From contig NC_092808.1 in the NCBI RefSeq assembly GCF_040954645.1, positions 83,081,889 to 83,145,888 on the forward strand: a DNA stretch of 64,000 nt. The letters run 5' to 3'. Positions within the stretch are counted from its first letter, which is position 1; each line of letters starts with the position of its first letter. The notes beneath the pieces were generated by a model, which saw nothing but the letters and a program-made list of their open reading frames with translations, had not been told where the DNA came from and did not search any database. This DNA is from Diabrotica undecimpunctata (Eukaryota; Arthropoda; Insecta; Coleoptera; Chrysomelidae). Positions 11,750 to 22,249 of the stretch are shown piece after piece. A program made the translations under genes and the position numbers.

Positions 11750-12158
11750 TTTGAGAGGCCTCCTGAAACAATACGCACGTTGGTAGTACTAATTACTACC
11801 GTCCTTTTAAAAGAACAAAATGAAATCCCAAGCGGCGAGCCTTTGAAACAACGCGACAACTATTCGAGCCAAGAATATACGTACATAAGTCCCTATTATA
11901 CAATAATCCACATGCCAATGCCGTGAAATAACAGTTTTTTAATTCTAGACTTATCTCCAATTATAAGCATCCATTTTGTAGTCCAAAACCTGGCAATTTA
12001 CACAGATAACCTCACAATTACAGCATGTGCGCGCACTAAAATCGTTAAAACTTGTCGAATGTTGGCTCTTGAAAACACTCCATCTAGAGCCATCTATCAG
12101 TTGGTAGCTGTACTAACCTAAATTACGCATAATTTACACTGCCTTTTAAAAGGACGGT

Positions 12159-12171
12159 AGTAATATCTGGG
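12159..12171 (-). repeat. piggyBac right terminal inverted repeat
   Basis: AGTAATATCTGGG, perfect inverted match to 9777-9789, followed by TTAA (12172-12175). Confidence 0.95.
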
Positions 12172-12175
12172 TTAA

Positions 12176-12520
12176 TATGGGCAACCAGATCCTACTACAT
12201 TCTCCCGAGGAATTTGCGACACAATTGGCCTCATTTAGCATAATTAGAGCCGCTTTTTTTATTTCTCTCTTTTTACCATCCGTTTCTTTTAGGACTATAT
12301 TTGAATCATGCCATTGAACCCTATGTTCATTATCCCATGCATGTTTACATATTTGAGATCTATTTTTGATATAAAATTGATGTTCACTTATTCTAATATT
12401 TAATGGCCTTGATGTTTCACCTAAATAAAACGGATCGCATTCACAAGGTATTTTATAAATGCAATTCTTTGTCCTTTCTTGATGATTGCTAGGTTTGGTT
12501 TTAGACAAAACAGATCTCAA
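12176..12520 (-). pseudogene. Penelope GIY-YIG endonuclease domain fragment
   Basis: The reverse strand reads RTKNCIYKIPCECDPFYLGE, then TSRPLNIRISEH and later CKHAWDNEHRVQW. This is the GIY-YIG nuclease fold of PLEs (pattern 'IY.IPC.C...Y.GET.R.L..RI.EH'), which nicks target DNA. The first tyrosine motif is CIY rather than GIY. The frame stays open to the piggyBac insertion point, where the last residues derive from the transposon end, so the insertion cut the element just after the nuclease domain. The same domain is present on the + strand in the right arm near 13040-13300, with stops. Confidence 0.8.
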
Positions 12521-13303
12521 TGTGTTTGTTGTTTTGAATGTTGTTGAATTTATTACCTATCCTTTTAAGTTTTTCTGATAATCCTTTTATGTATGGTATT
12601 GTTATTTTCCTCGTATTATTTCTTGTGTATGCTGTAGGATCTCGTTCTGAGTTGTTCTGTTCTATTCGGTCAATTCCGAAAAATTCATTATTTATAAACT
12701 ATGAAGGATAATCATTTTAAATTAAAACAGATGTTAACAAATGTTTTTCCTCCAAGAACGAATTTTCGTTAGAACAAGGTAACTTTGGCTCTATCGTATA
12801 ATGATTTAATGATTCCCTTTTTAATATTAATATTGTGATTTGATTTTAAATTTAAATATTTGTTGAAATTAGAACGAGATCCTACAGCATACACAAGAAT
12901 TAATACGAGGAAAATAACAATACCAAACATAAAAGGATTATCAGAAAAACTTAAAAGGATAGGAAATAAATTCAACATTTCAACAACATTCAAAACAACA
13001 AACACATTGAGATCTATTTTGTCTAAAACCAAACCTAACAATGAACAAGAAAGGACAAAGAATTGCATTTATAGAATACCTTATAAATGCGATTAGTTTT
13101 ATTTAGGTTAAACATCAATATCTCAAATATGTAAACATGCATGGGATAATGAACATAGGGTTCAATGGAATGATTCAAATATAGTCCTAAAAGAAACGGA
13201 TGGTAAAAAGAGAGAAATAAAAAAAGCGGCTCTAATTATGCTAAATGAGGCCAATTGTGTCGCAAATTCCTCGGGAGAATGTAGTAGGATCTTGTTACCC
13301 ATA

Positions 13304-13307
13304 TTAA
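13304..13307. other. Empty TTAA site matching the piggyBac insertion
   Basis: In the right arm the sequence 'ttacccatattaaaagagga' is the unoccupied counterpart of the left-arm site split at 9773/12175. It shows the insertion followed the duplication or occurred in one copy only. Confidence 0.88.
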
Positions 13308-13425
13308 AAGAGGAAGTTATTAAAAGGAAAATACCAGTATTAGTAAGTCGGTAACATATAGAGGATACATCATTTATATTTTTTTAAATAACAAACATAT
13401 AAAATCAGAATTTGGTGTTTATTGA

Positions 13426-13600
13426 AATGGGAATAAGCCACAATTAATAGTTAAAATACGTTTATTGACGTTTCAATTTCCACTTCGGAAATCATTCTCA
13501 AAATACAAACTAATGTTTCTATTTTGAGAACGATTTCCGAAGTGGAAATTGAAACGTCAATAAACGTATTTTAACCTTTAATTGTGGCTTATTCCCATTT
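13426..13600. repeat. 175-bp near-perfect hairpin of two facing PLE terminal modules
   Basis: The left half begins aaatgggaataagccac and the right half ends gtggcttattcccattt. The arms are about 80 bp with few mismatches around a loop near 13505-13520. Each arm contains one gacgtttcaatttccacttc module (minus at 13467-13486, plus at 13538-13557). It interrupts PLE sequence that is continuous in the left arm. Confidence 0.85.
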
Positions 13601-14017
13601 AAATAGTAATTAATTTAAAATGCCACAAGAAAATAGCTTCAGAACAATATTTATTGAAAGTAAATTAAATGCACGTCATGATAGCATTATGAGGTTTTTT
13701 TTCCTGGTTTTTCCCTCATAATTTACTATGGAAACACTAACAGGAGATTTTTACTGTCATCACGGCATGTGTTTGTCTTTTTAAAGACGAATTACATGCA
13801 ATGATTTTTTCTGACGGATATTCTCAAGTTAAAGTTGATTTCATGTAATCGAATGAACTATTTTACAAGTAAAGTCGTCCCAGGAACGCAACTCAACAAT
13901 ATTGGCAATATCATTTTAAAGTCTGAATTGTCAATATAAATGAGTCAGATAAAATTAAGTTATTAGAATTTTTCAACAAGTAACAAAAAACAAAATTTGT
14001 TTAATTTACTAATGTTT

Positions 14018-14072
14018 GTATTTTAAGAACGATTTCCGAAGTGGAAATTGAAACGTCAATAAACGTACTTTA
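14018..14072 (+). ncRNA. Candidate degenerate hammerhead ribozyme in PLE terminal repeat (family A)
   Basis: The sequence contains a hairpin (atttcc / ggaaat, loop gaagt) followed directly by GAAACGTC, and then ACGT..ACGT, which can form stem III before a GTA. PLE terminal repeats are known to encode hammerhead ribozymes with the order CTGANGA - stem II - GAAAC. Here the first core strand is degenerate (TAAGAAC or TTGAGAA in place of CTGANGA), so activity is doubtful. Other copies: 6221-6266 (-), 9389-9438 (-), 13455-13506 (-), 13520-13570 (+), 62550-62596 (-). Confidence 0.4.
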
Positions 14073-14357
14073 ACATTTAATTGTGGCTTATTCCCATTTA
14101 AATAGTAATTACAACCTTGTCTGGCTCCTCGTTATATAGAGATTTCGTCGTTGTAGTTGTCTCCAATTTGAACGATAACAGTTTGATTCCTGTCAAATTT
14201 TTAATGACATGAATATCTTTGTCATCTATTCCCATATTTTATTTACTTTTACAAATTTTTATTAATTTTTTTTCAGTTTAGTGTTATAAACATAAATGAT
14301 GGTTAATTTTCTGAAATATGTGATTAAATTTTTCCGTAAAATTGTAGTTGTTTCGTA

Positions 14358-14784
14358 TTTTAGTATTAATTGGTAATTCTACTGGCAATATTAAAGTAAA
14401 AAACTAGTACTAGAAATACAACTGAAACACATCTTAACAATAGAAAGCAGGTGGATGAGACTATGAATACTAAAACTAAAACTAAACCACGAACATAATA
14501 GTAAAACAACGAGGAAAGCACTCATACTGAAATATTAGAAATAAGTATTTGAAATGTGAAAGAAAAAACAGGTTCAAAGAAAGACCTGGTACTGAAATAT
14601 AAAAGACAATTAAATAAAAGGATTCACACAGGGCAAACAGAAGAATAATAGTAGTGCTATACAAGCAACGGACACTTCCTGCTATTTATTGGTGTGGTAG
14701 ACATAGAACAAATTCAAGCCGAAGTATGTATTACCACAGAAAGACGAAAAAAATAACTGGAAATTTAATAATAAAAGAATAATA
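14358..14784. other. No feature recognised
   Basis: A-rich sequence between the inverted duplication and the mariner-type element. No coding signal. Confidence 0.35.
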
Positions 14785-15229
14785 CAGAGTGTCTAGAAAA
14801 TCTCTTGACAAACGAAAACCGGAGATTCCTCAGATAATTTTAAGACGATTTAACCCAATTCATTTAGTCCGAAAATGCCCCCTAAGAGATCTAATACCTC
14901 CAGAACGCTTCTATTTGAAAAAACGAAAACTGGTCGATTATTTATCCTCTAGAATTGAATCGATTCCATTAATTGCGAATTACTAGTTCAGTTCATAGGC
15001 GTCCGTTTTGCGTAGGTCAATGGTTATTTTTACGTATAACTTTTTTGTCTTTAACTTTTAAGTATTTGATATACTAGATTATTAAATTTTCGGGAATTCT
15101 AGTACTAAAAGGTACTCTTACTACAAGTCTGGATACTAGGATACACCGTTTTATATAAAAATTGATATGGAAGTTTATGGTCTATGCTTTGCCTAGCTCA
15201 GTCTCTCAAGTGTGAATTTGTCTTGTCTT

Positions 15230-16279
15230 AAACTATGAATTAAACAATGAACCCTTAGCTGGTAGCAAATAAAACAATGATTTAACTCATCATATTTATT
15301 TAACACATAAAAAATAATATTAAAATAGCAAAAACAACCCTGTCTAATGCTTTACATTAAATAAATTTGAAAGATACTTGTGGCATCGATAAGCTGCTTT
15401 CTTCTAAATGTGTGTGGCCTCCTGATTAGGTGATTAGGTCCTTCTGACAGCTGCAGTTATTCCATATTATTCCCATAAACATATTCCATAAAATATTCAG
15501 TAAAATCTTCCATAAATTCTTTATTAATCCAAATAAAATGTTCTAGAAATATCCCATAAACTAGAATATTAAATAGCCTGTATTGGAGAAACATCAAAGG
15601 GGGTTAACTTCCTTGCCAATTATTTTACTAAAATTACAATTAAACAAATAGCAAATGGCAAGGATAAAATGAAATAGAATTACTAATAAAATTAGCTAAA
15701 TTCTGTTAGATTCTTACATGCATAGAAGTGACTTTAAAAGAAGTGAGCTTATGAATATTGAAAATGCTGTTAGAATTATAGAGTATAGATAACAATGAAA
15801 GTACTCACCCTAAGAGAATTCTGCAGACGATAAAATGAACCCGATAGTAGTTTTTGTCTTCTTTTATAAATTTCAATTACAGACAAAAAGGATATCCCAC
15901 CATGAAAGTTGATTGACAGAAAGTAAGTGGGAGATTATAATGAAATATAGCACATACGTCATAGGATGTATACCTATGACGGAATTAGCTCTTCTGTCAA
16001 CATAGAACAGAATATCTAGTCTACCGGACAGAGAGAGAAGGCAAATATTTATTCTACCGGAAAAAAAGAGAAAAAGGGCTCCAACTACTTCTTTGAAGAA
16101 AAAATAGTAAAAATGAAATTAAAGGTAAAGGAATTAATAAAATAATAAAGAAATTAAAATAAAATAATTATTTAAATATAAATTCATAAAGATGTGACGT
16201 TTATAACGTTACAAATTATTAGGTACCTTAATTATTTTATTAATTACCTTTTTTATATATGCATCACACAATTCGTGAA
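15230..16279. other. Unrecognised segment inside the mariner-type element
   Basis: About 1 kb of AT-rich sequence between the left inverted end and the transposase relic. It may be a secondary insertion, but no ends or coding frames are visible. Confidence 0.3.
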
Positions 16280-16285
16280 GAAAGC

Positions 16286-17990
16286 TTAAAAGAAGCAAAC
16301 AATAAATTTGAAACAAAATTTTATGTAAAGGTTTTTAAAAACAAGGTATTTATTTCGATGAAACCAAACTACGAGTAACAAAAAAGAACAAGTATTAAAG
16401 GTAGATAGTAACAAAAGATGTTTAATGTGATGGCCATTAGTCTCTATGCATAAATTTTCCGTTTTGCTCAGAGAACGCCGAATTTTTTCAAAAATGCCAA
16501 AGTTATTTCTAAAATAGTTGCAAGCATCTTGTATCCTTAGCCAGAGTTGTGCACGATTTTTTATCGAAATGGAATAAATAAATCTTTTATATGTCCTCAA
16601 ATACATTAATCGCAATGATTTAAATCCGGCAACCTTTCTGGCGAAGCAACTAGACCGGCTCTTCCAATCCAGTGGTCTTCGTAGTTATTATTAAGAAAGT
16701 CTCGTATAGTCCTAGAAGTTGGTCGGACAGCCGCCATGTAGAAACCATAAGCTTTGCCGAATATTTAAAGGCAGATTATATAACAAATTAAGTAAAACAT
16801 ATTGAAGGAAATGTAAATAATCAGCACCATTTAAACAAGCAGGCAATTCCACGTGTCCAAGTAGATAATCTTCAACTACTCCTATCCAGACGTTTATGCT
16901 AAGCCTGTGCTGATGCCTAAATTCTTGAACAACGTGGGGATTGTCAACAACGTATGAATATTAATGTCTTTTTCTTCACGTGCCATCTCCGCGACGGAGG
17001 TTGGCAATCATCATGGCTATTCTGATCTTAGATGCTGCTGCTCTGAATAGTTCAATTGATGTGCATCCGTACCATTCCCTCAAGTTACGCAACCATGAGA
17101 TTCTTCTTCTTCCTACACTTCTCTTGCCCTGGATTTTCCCTTGTATAATCAATTAAAGTAGGTTGTATCTCTCATTACGCATAACATGCCCCAGGTATTG
17201 CAGCTTTCGTGTCTTGATGGTTTCCAATACTTCCATTCTTTTGTTGATTCTTCTCATGACTTCGTTGTTTGTTACATGCTCGGTACATGATATCTTCAGG
17301 ATTCTTCTATACACCCACATTTCAAATGCTTCCAACTTTTTAGCAGTCGACGCGTTAAGTGTCCATGCTTCTATCCCATAAAGCAGAGTCGAGAAAATAT
17401 AGCACCTTGCCAGCCTAACTCTCAAGTCCAATTTTAGTTCTCTTGCACAAAGTACCTTTCTCATTTTATTGAAGTTTGTACGTGCTTTCTCTATTCGTAC
17501 TTTGATTTCTTTAGAGTAATCGTTTGTGTGATTAATTATTGTGCCAAGATAGTGGTAGTTTTCAACTTGTTCTAAAGCACTACCGTTAATTGTCAGGCTT
17601 TCACCATTATTTTGGGTTTTTGTGTGCATATATTTCACCATTAATATAATAATGTGCATTATATTAATTAAAAATTCCATTTTTTGTGAATGTAGCTTTA
17701 TCGCAAAACAAAATGTATCTGAAAAAATCTTCATTTTGATTTTTCGGATTTTGTAACCATATAGCGACTTCTTCACGAGCAGCAAAATCTCCTTGTAGCA
17801 GTGCTTGTACCTTTGTAAAATAAAAAGGATATACATTTTTGTTGTGTAAGATATTTCCTGCGGAATATTTTAAACTTGTGGGATACATGGCAGATAGTCT
17901 TCGAACTCTAATTTATAAATTTTCCTTAACTTGTTTCGTATAGTCGGGAAGCTGTTTAGCGTATCTATGTTACCGCTCGAGATTTATACC
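16286..17990 (-). pseudogene. Mariner-superfamily transposase, decayed and split
   Basis: From about 17990 down, the reverse strand reads YPFYFTKVQALLQGDFAARE and EDFFRYILFCDKATFTKNG, equivalent to the first catalytic region (family: ILFTDEATF; the aspartate is kept in FCDKATF). After the LINE insertion it resumes at about 16960 with DNPHVVQEFRHQHRLSINVW, an IGVVEDYLLGHVELP-type block and FLHGGCPTNF (second catalytic region, normally F.HDGAPAHF; the Asp is replaced by Gly). The terminal LPDLNHCD (normally SPDLNPLD) comes near 16615-16640. Stops, a missing catalytic Asp and the nested LINE make it non-functional. Confidence 0.75.
16966..17660 (-). mobile_element. 5'-truncated LINE nested in the mariner transposase
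   Basis: Reverse-strand C-terminal half of an RT-type LINE: INGSALEQVENYHYLGTIIN, then RCYIFSTLLYGIEAWTLNAS and RKLQYLGHVMRNERYNLL, ending with the basic SVGRRR..WLRNLREW tail and an AMMIANLR block near 16990-17020. The element 3' end is a GAAAAA-type tail at 16966-16975. An 8-bp direct repeat, atattaat, at 16958-16965 and 17661-17668 is the likely target duplication. Same family as 1820-3512. Confidence 0.82.
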
Positions 17991-18769
17991 TTATTTTGCA
18001 ATAAACTAAATGTATATTGTGTTTGAATGCCACAAAGTAAGAACCAAAAGAGAAACTTAACGAACTGACAACAATTTGACAATGAAAAACGTAGATTATA
18101 CTTCTGTTAACAGTTCACAGCCAACAAGTGCAAAAATATTAATTTAACTTTCATGACACAAAAACGAAAAATTTTCAAATCGATTTTTCTCGATAACGGT
18201 GTATCCTACCGACTTAAAGAGTATCTTTTAGTACTAGAATACCTGAAAGTCTAATAATCTAGTACCAAAAATGCTTAAAAGTTAAAAACAAAAAGTTGTG
18301 CGTTAAAATAACCATTGACCTACCCAAAACGGACGCCTATGACTGGTACTAGAAATTGGCAACTAGTGGAATCGATTCAACTCAAAAGGATAAATAATCG
18401 TACCAATTTTCGTTTTTCTAAATAAAAGCATTCTGACGGTATCTAAATAAAACTAATTACAAGCAGCCATCTACAAAGAGCTCTAGCTTCCTTAGGAAGC
18501 ATTTTCGTACTAGGTGAATTGGGTTAAATTGTCTTTAAATTATCTTGGACTTTATTTCTCAGGAGAGTTTCTGGACACCCTGTATAGTTAAATCTACTAA
18601 ACAATGAAAATGTGTAATTAATTAGGTGTAATAGTTAATTATAAATTAAACATAGAGATATTTTGGATCCAGCTGTAGAAGTAGTGGAAATACGAAATAT
18701 TATTTAACAGTAATTTCGACAAAGAGTGGACAAACTGTTCGATATGGTTAACCAGTAGGAGAAATTGGA

Positions 18770-18778
18770 CGAGAAATA
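18770..18778. repeat. 9-bp target site duplication, left copy
   Basis: cgagaaata, identical to 33265-33273, immediately outside the inverted ends of the 14.5-kb composite. Confidence 0.8.
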
Positions 18779-19370
18779 AGGACCCTTAAACTAGCGGGGA
18801 CACATGAGCGGAATCCAATTTAATCTACGCCATATTTTTTTACCCATTTTTCACTAATTTCTTACCACTCTAATTATTTTTCACCACTGATTCTGCTGGC
18901 TGAAGGATCAAACTATCAGAATTTAAAAAAAAATATTATGATATACCACACTGTTCTGCTAGATTTTTACAAATTTATTACCAAACTATTAATTTTTTAC
19001 CTCTCAGTTACCCCTTGTGGGAAGGCAATAATTCTGTTAGGTTGAAATTTAAAGAAAAAAAATCCTTTTTTACAGTTACTCTGTCCTCTGCTTATAACTG
19101 AAATAAAAAAGGGTCCTGTTAAATTTTTACTAAACTTTGACCACTCTGATAATTTTCCACCCCTAAACCGATGTTTTTTGGAAACGTTCCCGTTAGCTTA
19201 ATATTTGAGCCAGCGGAATTAAACAAATTTTTTTGATGCACCACAATGTGCTGCTAGGTTTTTACAAATTTATTACCACCCTAGAAATTTTTCACGCCTT
19301 AACTAATCCATTTAATACCCCAATACCCTGTTAATTTTTACCTATGCATATCTAAGTCACAATAAATGTA
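18779..19370 (+). repeat. Left inverted arm of the Foldback-like element
   Basis: About 590 bp matching the right arm (31870-33264) in inverse. Shared phrases include ttaccactctaattattttt, 'ggaaacgttcccgttagctt' (near 19180) and 'ctgctaggtttttacaaatt' (near 19251). It appears to hold one copy of each unit that is repeated in the right arm. Confidence 0.8.
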
Positions 19371-19425
19371 ATATTGACATAAAATTAAAAAATATAAATA
19401 TCTTTAAATTTTTGAAATGCTGCTA

Positions 19426-19510
<85 letters not shown>

Positions 19511-19523
19511 GTATATATATATG

Positions 19524-19560
<37 letters not shown>
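19426..19560. repeat. (TA)n microsatellite
   Basis: About 135 bp of TA with occasional G or C interruptions. Confidence 0.97.
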
Positions 19561-20539
19561 CTACGGCATAAAGTGGACTCCGCCCATGTTAAAATTCAGG
19601 TTTAATTGAGCTCCGTGGTCAAGTGGATACCGATATACGGAGCTCACTTGACCATTCCATAATATTGGTTCTGTCGATTCATCAACATGTAGAGTTTAAT
19701 AATTTATAAAAATTTTTTGGAGCCCGTAAATACCCCTGTATCATAAATGTATATCGTTTAGTTCACGTGTATATATTATAGGGGTCGTTCAGATCTTTTT
19801 CATTGTATATTTGAACCATACGTTTATCGGTTTAAGTAAGCTCTGAGAGTTTGGCAACTATGCGATTATACCGTATATTTTCAACATATACCCTGAACGG
19901 TTTATATGGGCTCCTTATTTTTATCTACCATTTGTAGACAGTGTAATGTCATATGCATTACACTGTGTAACAGAGGATATCTTATTACCTGGTATAACTA
20001 CGTACTAAAAGGTAACTGGTTCTTTAAAAAACAGGTATATAGATACAAAAGGATTTCGGCTTATTATTTAATGGAATGTTCGCTTTCATAGAAAATTTTA
20101 TTTTTTCTGCATTTTTAGAAATATTGTTTTTTTATTTAATATAATTTATTAGTTCAATGCCGAATTCGATGTTTTTTTTTATTACAGAAATTTCGTAATG
20201 TATTTTGTTTACGTGAGTATGTCTTTGTACGTTTTATGTAAGCACCCGATTAATAAAAACTACTTTTATTTCATCTACTCTTCTGCGATATCTTGTATAA
20301 AGCTTTTTTATTATTTTAGTTCTGGTCTTATTTGTATACTCGATATCTCGTATACTATATCTCGATAGAAGGTTATCTCAAAATAAATATGGTTAAGTGC
20401 TGCAATAGATATTTTTGTGTTAAAATGGGTAGTAGTGTTGTGCACAAAACGAAAGAATGGTTAATTTGTCTATCAAGGTATATTCGGCAGCAGAAGCATA
20501 TAGTGCAAGCGTCTATGTTTTAAAGGCGGAAGGACGTAC
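19561..20539. other. No gene recognised
   Basis: Contains the phrase 'aagtggactccgcccatgtt' (19567) and related 'ctccgtggtcaagtggatac' wording with some similarity to 28840-28965, suggesting another diverged repeat pair inside the composite. No coding signal. Confidence 0.3.
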
Positions 20540-21720
20540 GCCTCATTTTTAGCTGACAAGCTTGCGAAGAATATTATTTCTGGTCCTCAATTTACCTTTT
20601 AGTTTTAAACAATGATCTGTTTTCAGTTTGTGAAAGCGTCTATGTTAGGGAAATTGAGGAGCGCACATGAGTTTTTCAGGGGTTTTGGCTGAAAATTGAT
20701 TCATAGTTTATTTTTATTGTGCAATAATAGGTGTATCGTCTTTATAATATTAGTCCTATTATCTACTGGTATAAGTTGATCGTTTGGGTAAATGTTATAC
20801 AGTGCAGGTGCTTTTATGCTACCCCAAGCGAGACCGTTCTTCATCTGCTATTCTTAACATTGAGTGATACAAAAAATATTCTCTTGTGTAGGCATACGCA
20901 AATAATATAAGTGAGTTTGTTATTTAAGGGGATATCATATAGTTTTTCGAGAAACATTTGGTAATTTAAGGTGTCGTAAGCGGCATTTAGATTGAAAAAT
21001 ACCACCCCTGATACCCGATATTTTTCGTACCCGTTTTTGATGTGTTGGGTAAGATTTAGTATTTGTAATGTACATGATCTTCCCTATCTATAGCCACTTT
21101 TGTCTTTTAATTTGAGCTTTTCTTAAAATATCGGTGAAATAATATTAACGATCTTGTGCAAAAGTATTTTAAATAGCTGACAAAATAAAGATATTGGCCG
21201 ATAGTTTTTGTGTTCGTTGGAGTTTTTGCCAGGTTTAAGCGAAGTAACAACTTTGGCTTGGCTCTAGATTTTGGGTGTTTCCATAATTTGAATACAGTTG
21301 TTCATCATCCGGATAAGCCATTGTGGTGTTTTTGGTCTAGATTTCGTAATAAGCTTTGTGCTCAGATCCTCAATGTCGGTAGTTGTATTATTTTTCATTA
21401 AATATGTAAATGGTGGATCCAAGCTCAACATCGTTGAAAGGTTCTCTGAAAGCTGACTGGTGTTGTCCTTTCTTACTTTGAGTTATTCTTTGCTTTTTTT
21501 TCCGACAGAGATAGCATGTCTATATCTATAATGTGGTTTTCAGCGATAAGCTTTATACCAAATACCCTACGTTAGGCCCTATATGTGTTTCCTGTACTAG
21601 AAATAAGTCAGATTCGTGTTTAGCGCATATGTCTGATAAGTTTAAGTAAAGTAAAGTTTCTTGATCTCTAGATATACCCTTAACAGTTATAAACATATGT
21701 TATTAGAATAGTTGGTCCTA
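20540..21720 (-). mobile_element. Jockey/CR1-type LINE relic with internal deletion
   Basis: Starting at about 21690 the reverse strand reads GISRDQETLLYLNLSDICAK and DLFLVQETHIGP, the start of an apurinic-type endonuclease domain. It then jumps (by about 21400) to a reverse transcriptase region with QILNLTQHIKNGYEKYRVSG and VVFFNLNAAYDTLNYQMFLE near 20940-21060 (family: VFVDLSAAYDTVNH). The YADD part is missing and several stops are present. Confidence 0.62.
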
Positions 21721-22249
21721 AAAAGGACCAATTTAACAAAATCATATTAAAGGGGTGACTGAAGAATTAGCCGATTAATTATTTAATCATTACCCTGGGT
21801 ATGCCCGGTTGTGGTGATCTTCTTAGTACTTAAATTTTCGAAAAGGCTCGTTCTTTGAACCCCATAAGTAATGCCTAATAAGTATTTTACTTTTTATTGA
21901 AAATTTAAATTTTACATGCCGTGTATTACTTTTTGACGATATTTCGAATCAGATTTGTATAGTAATAATTTAAGGTATTAAAGAGCCTGTTTGTGGTAAA
22001 TAAATAGGTTTGTGATATCGTTCGTAACTCATATATAGATAATAAAAAAATAAACAGTTAAAATAGGTGTAAAAAATTTCAACTTCATACATCGGCGCCA
22101 TTGTTCAGGTGATGAATTTATCACAGATATCAAAGTATACATTTTAATTCAAGGTTCTATTTGCGTATTTTCAATATTATAAGAGTAGGAAAAGACATGT
22201 TTATGCTTTTATTTTTTTTTTAAATCTATTCTATTTTCTTTCTAGAGTT
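21721..22249. other. No feature recognised
   Basis: AT-rich; no coding or repeat signal that I can name. Confidence 0.35.

Larger units (their letters stand above)
9777..12171 (-). mobile_element. piggyBac transposon, structurally complete (2395 bp)
   Basis: Cut-and-paste DNA transposon flanked by TTAA on both sides (9773-9776 and 12172-12175), the hallmark of piggyBac integration. The terminal inverted repeats are perfect over 13 bp: CCCAGATATTACT at 9777-9789 and its complement AGTAATATCTGGG at 12159-12171. Subterminal repeats lie at 9912-9934, 12144-12166 and (inverted) 11792-11812. The length equals that of canonical piggyBac (about 2.4 kb). A long transposase frame is uninterrupted at 9977-11749. 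The host sequence on either side is one PLE, and the matching unoccupied site survives at 13304-13307. Confidence 0.95.
9346..12870 (-). mobile_element. Penelope-like element, left arm, interrupted by piggyBac
   Basis: One PLE copy on the reverse strand, running from about 12870 down to 9346, with a piggyBac at 9777-12171 inside it. Read 5' to 3' of the element: end of the RT domain (about 12870-12650), linker with KLKRIG-type sequence, the GIY-YIG endonuclease (12520-12190), then the terminal repeat with the gacgtttc module at about 9389-9438. The RT core lies outside this truncated copy. Confidence 0.8.
12871..14105 (+). mobile_element. Penelope-like element, right arm
   Basis: 5'-truncated PLE on the + strand. 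Linker (12871-13040), decayed GIY-YIG region (13040-13300; a stop after 'YKCD' at about 13093), C-terminal end near 13350, then terminal-repeat sequence to about 14105 with the GAAACGTC module at 14050-14057. A 175-bp hairpin sits within it at 13426-13600. Compared with the left arm it retains about 150 bp more of the terminal repeat (13770-13925). Confidence 0.78.
9093..14357. repeat. Large inverted duplication of PLE sequence and its flank
   Basis: Left arm 9093-9776 plus 12172-12648 (split by a piggyBac). Right arm 12871-14357, reverse complement. Spacer 12649-12870. The arms match from 'tacgaaacaactacaatttt' at 9093 / 'aaaattgtagttgtttcgta' ending at 14357 inward to 'ctcgttct' at 12641 / 'agaacgag' at 12871. 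The right arm holds two stretches absent from the left: about 13770-13925, and the hairpin region 13426-13620. Both arms share about 250 bp beyond the PLE terminal module (9093-9345 and 14105-14357). Either a genomic segment was duplicated in inverted orientation or that tail belongs to the element. Confidence 0.85.
14785..18582 (-). mobile_element. Tc1/mariner-superfamily element with long inverted ends
   Basis: Ends are inverted: CAGAGTGTCTAGAAAATCTC at 14785 and, on the other strand from 18582, CAGGGTGTCCAGAAACTCTC. The similarity continues for about 385 bp (14785-15165 and 18196-18582), including 'gatttaacccaattca' and 'ggatacaccgttt'-type blocks. TA dinucleotides flank both ends (14783-14784, 18583-18584), the expected target duplication. 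A transposase relic on the reverse strand lies between them, split by a LINE at 16966-17660. Arms of this length are unusual for mariner-type elements, which mostly have about 30-bp ends. Confidence 0.82.

Noticed and set aside
12860..13096. Separate small gene on the + strand
   Set aside because: It is the linker and GIY-YIG start of the right-arm PLE, matching the reverse strand of 12440-12648.
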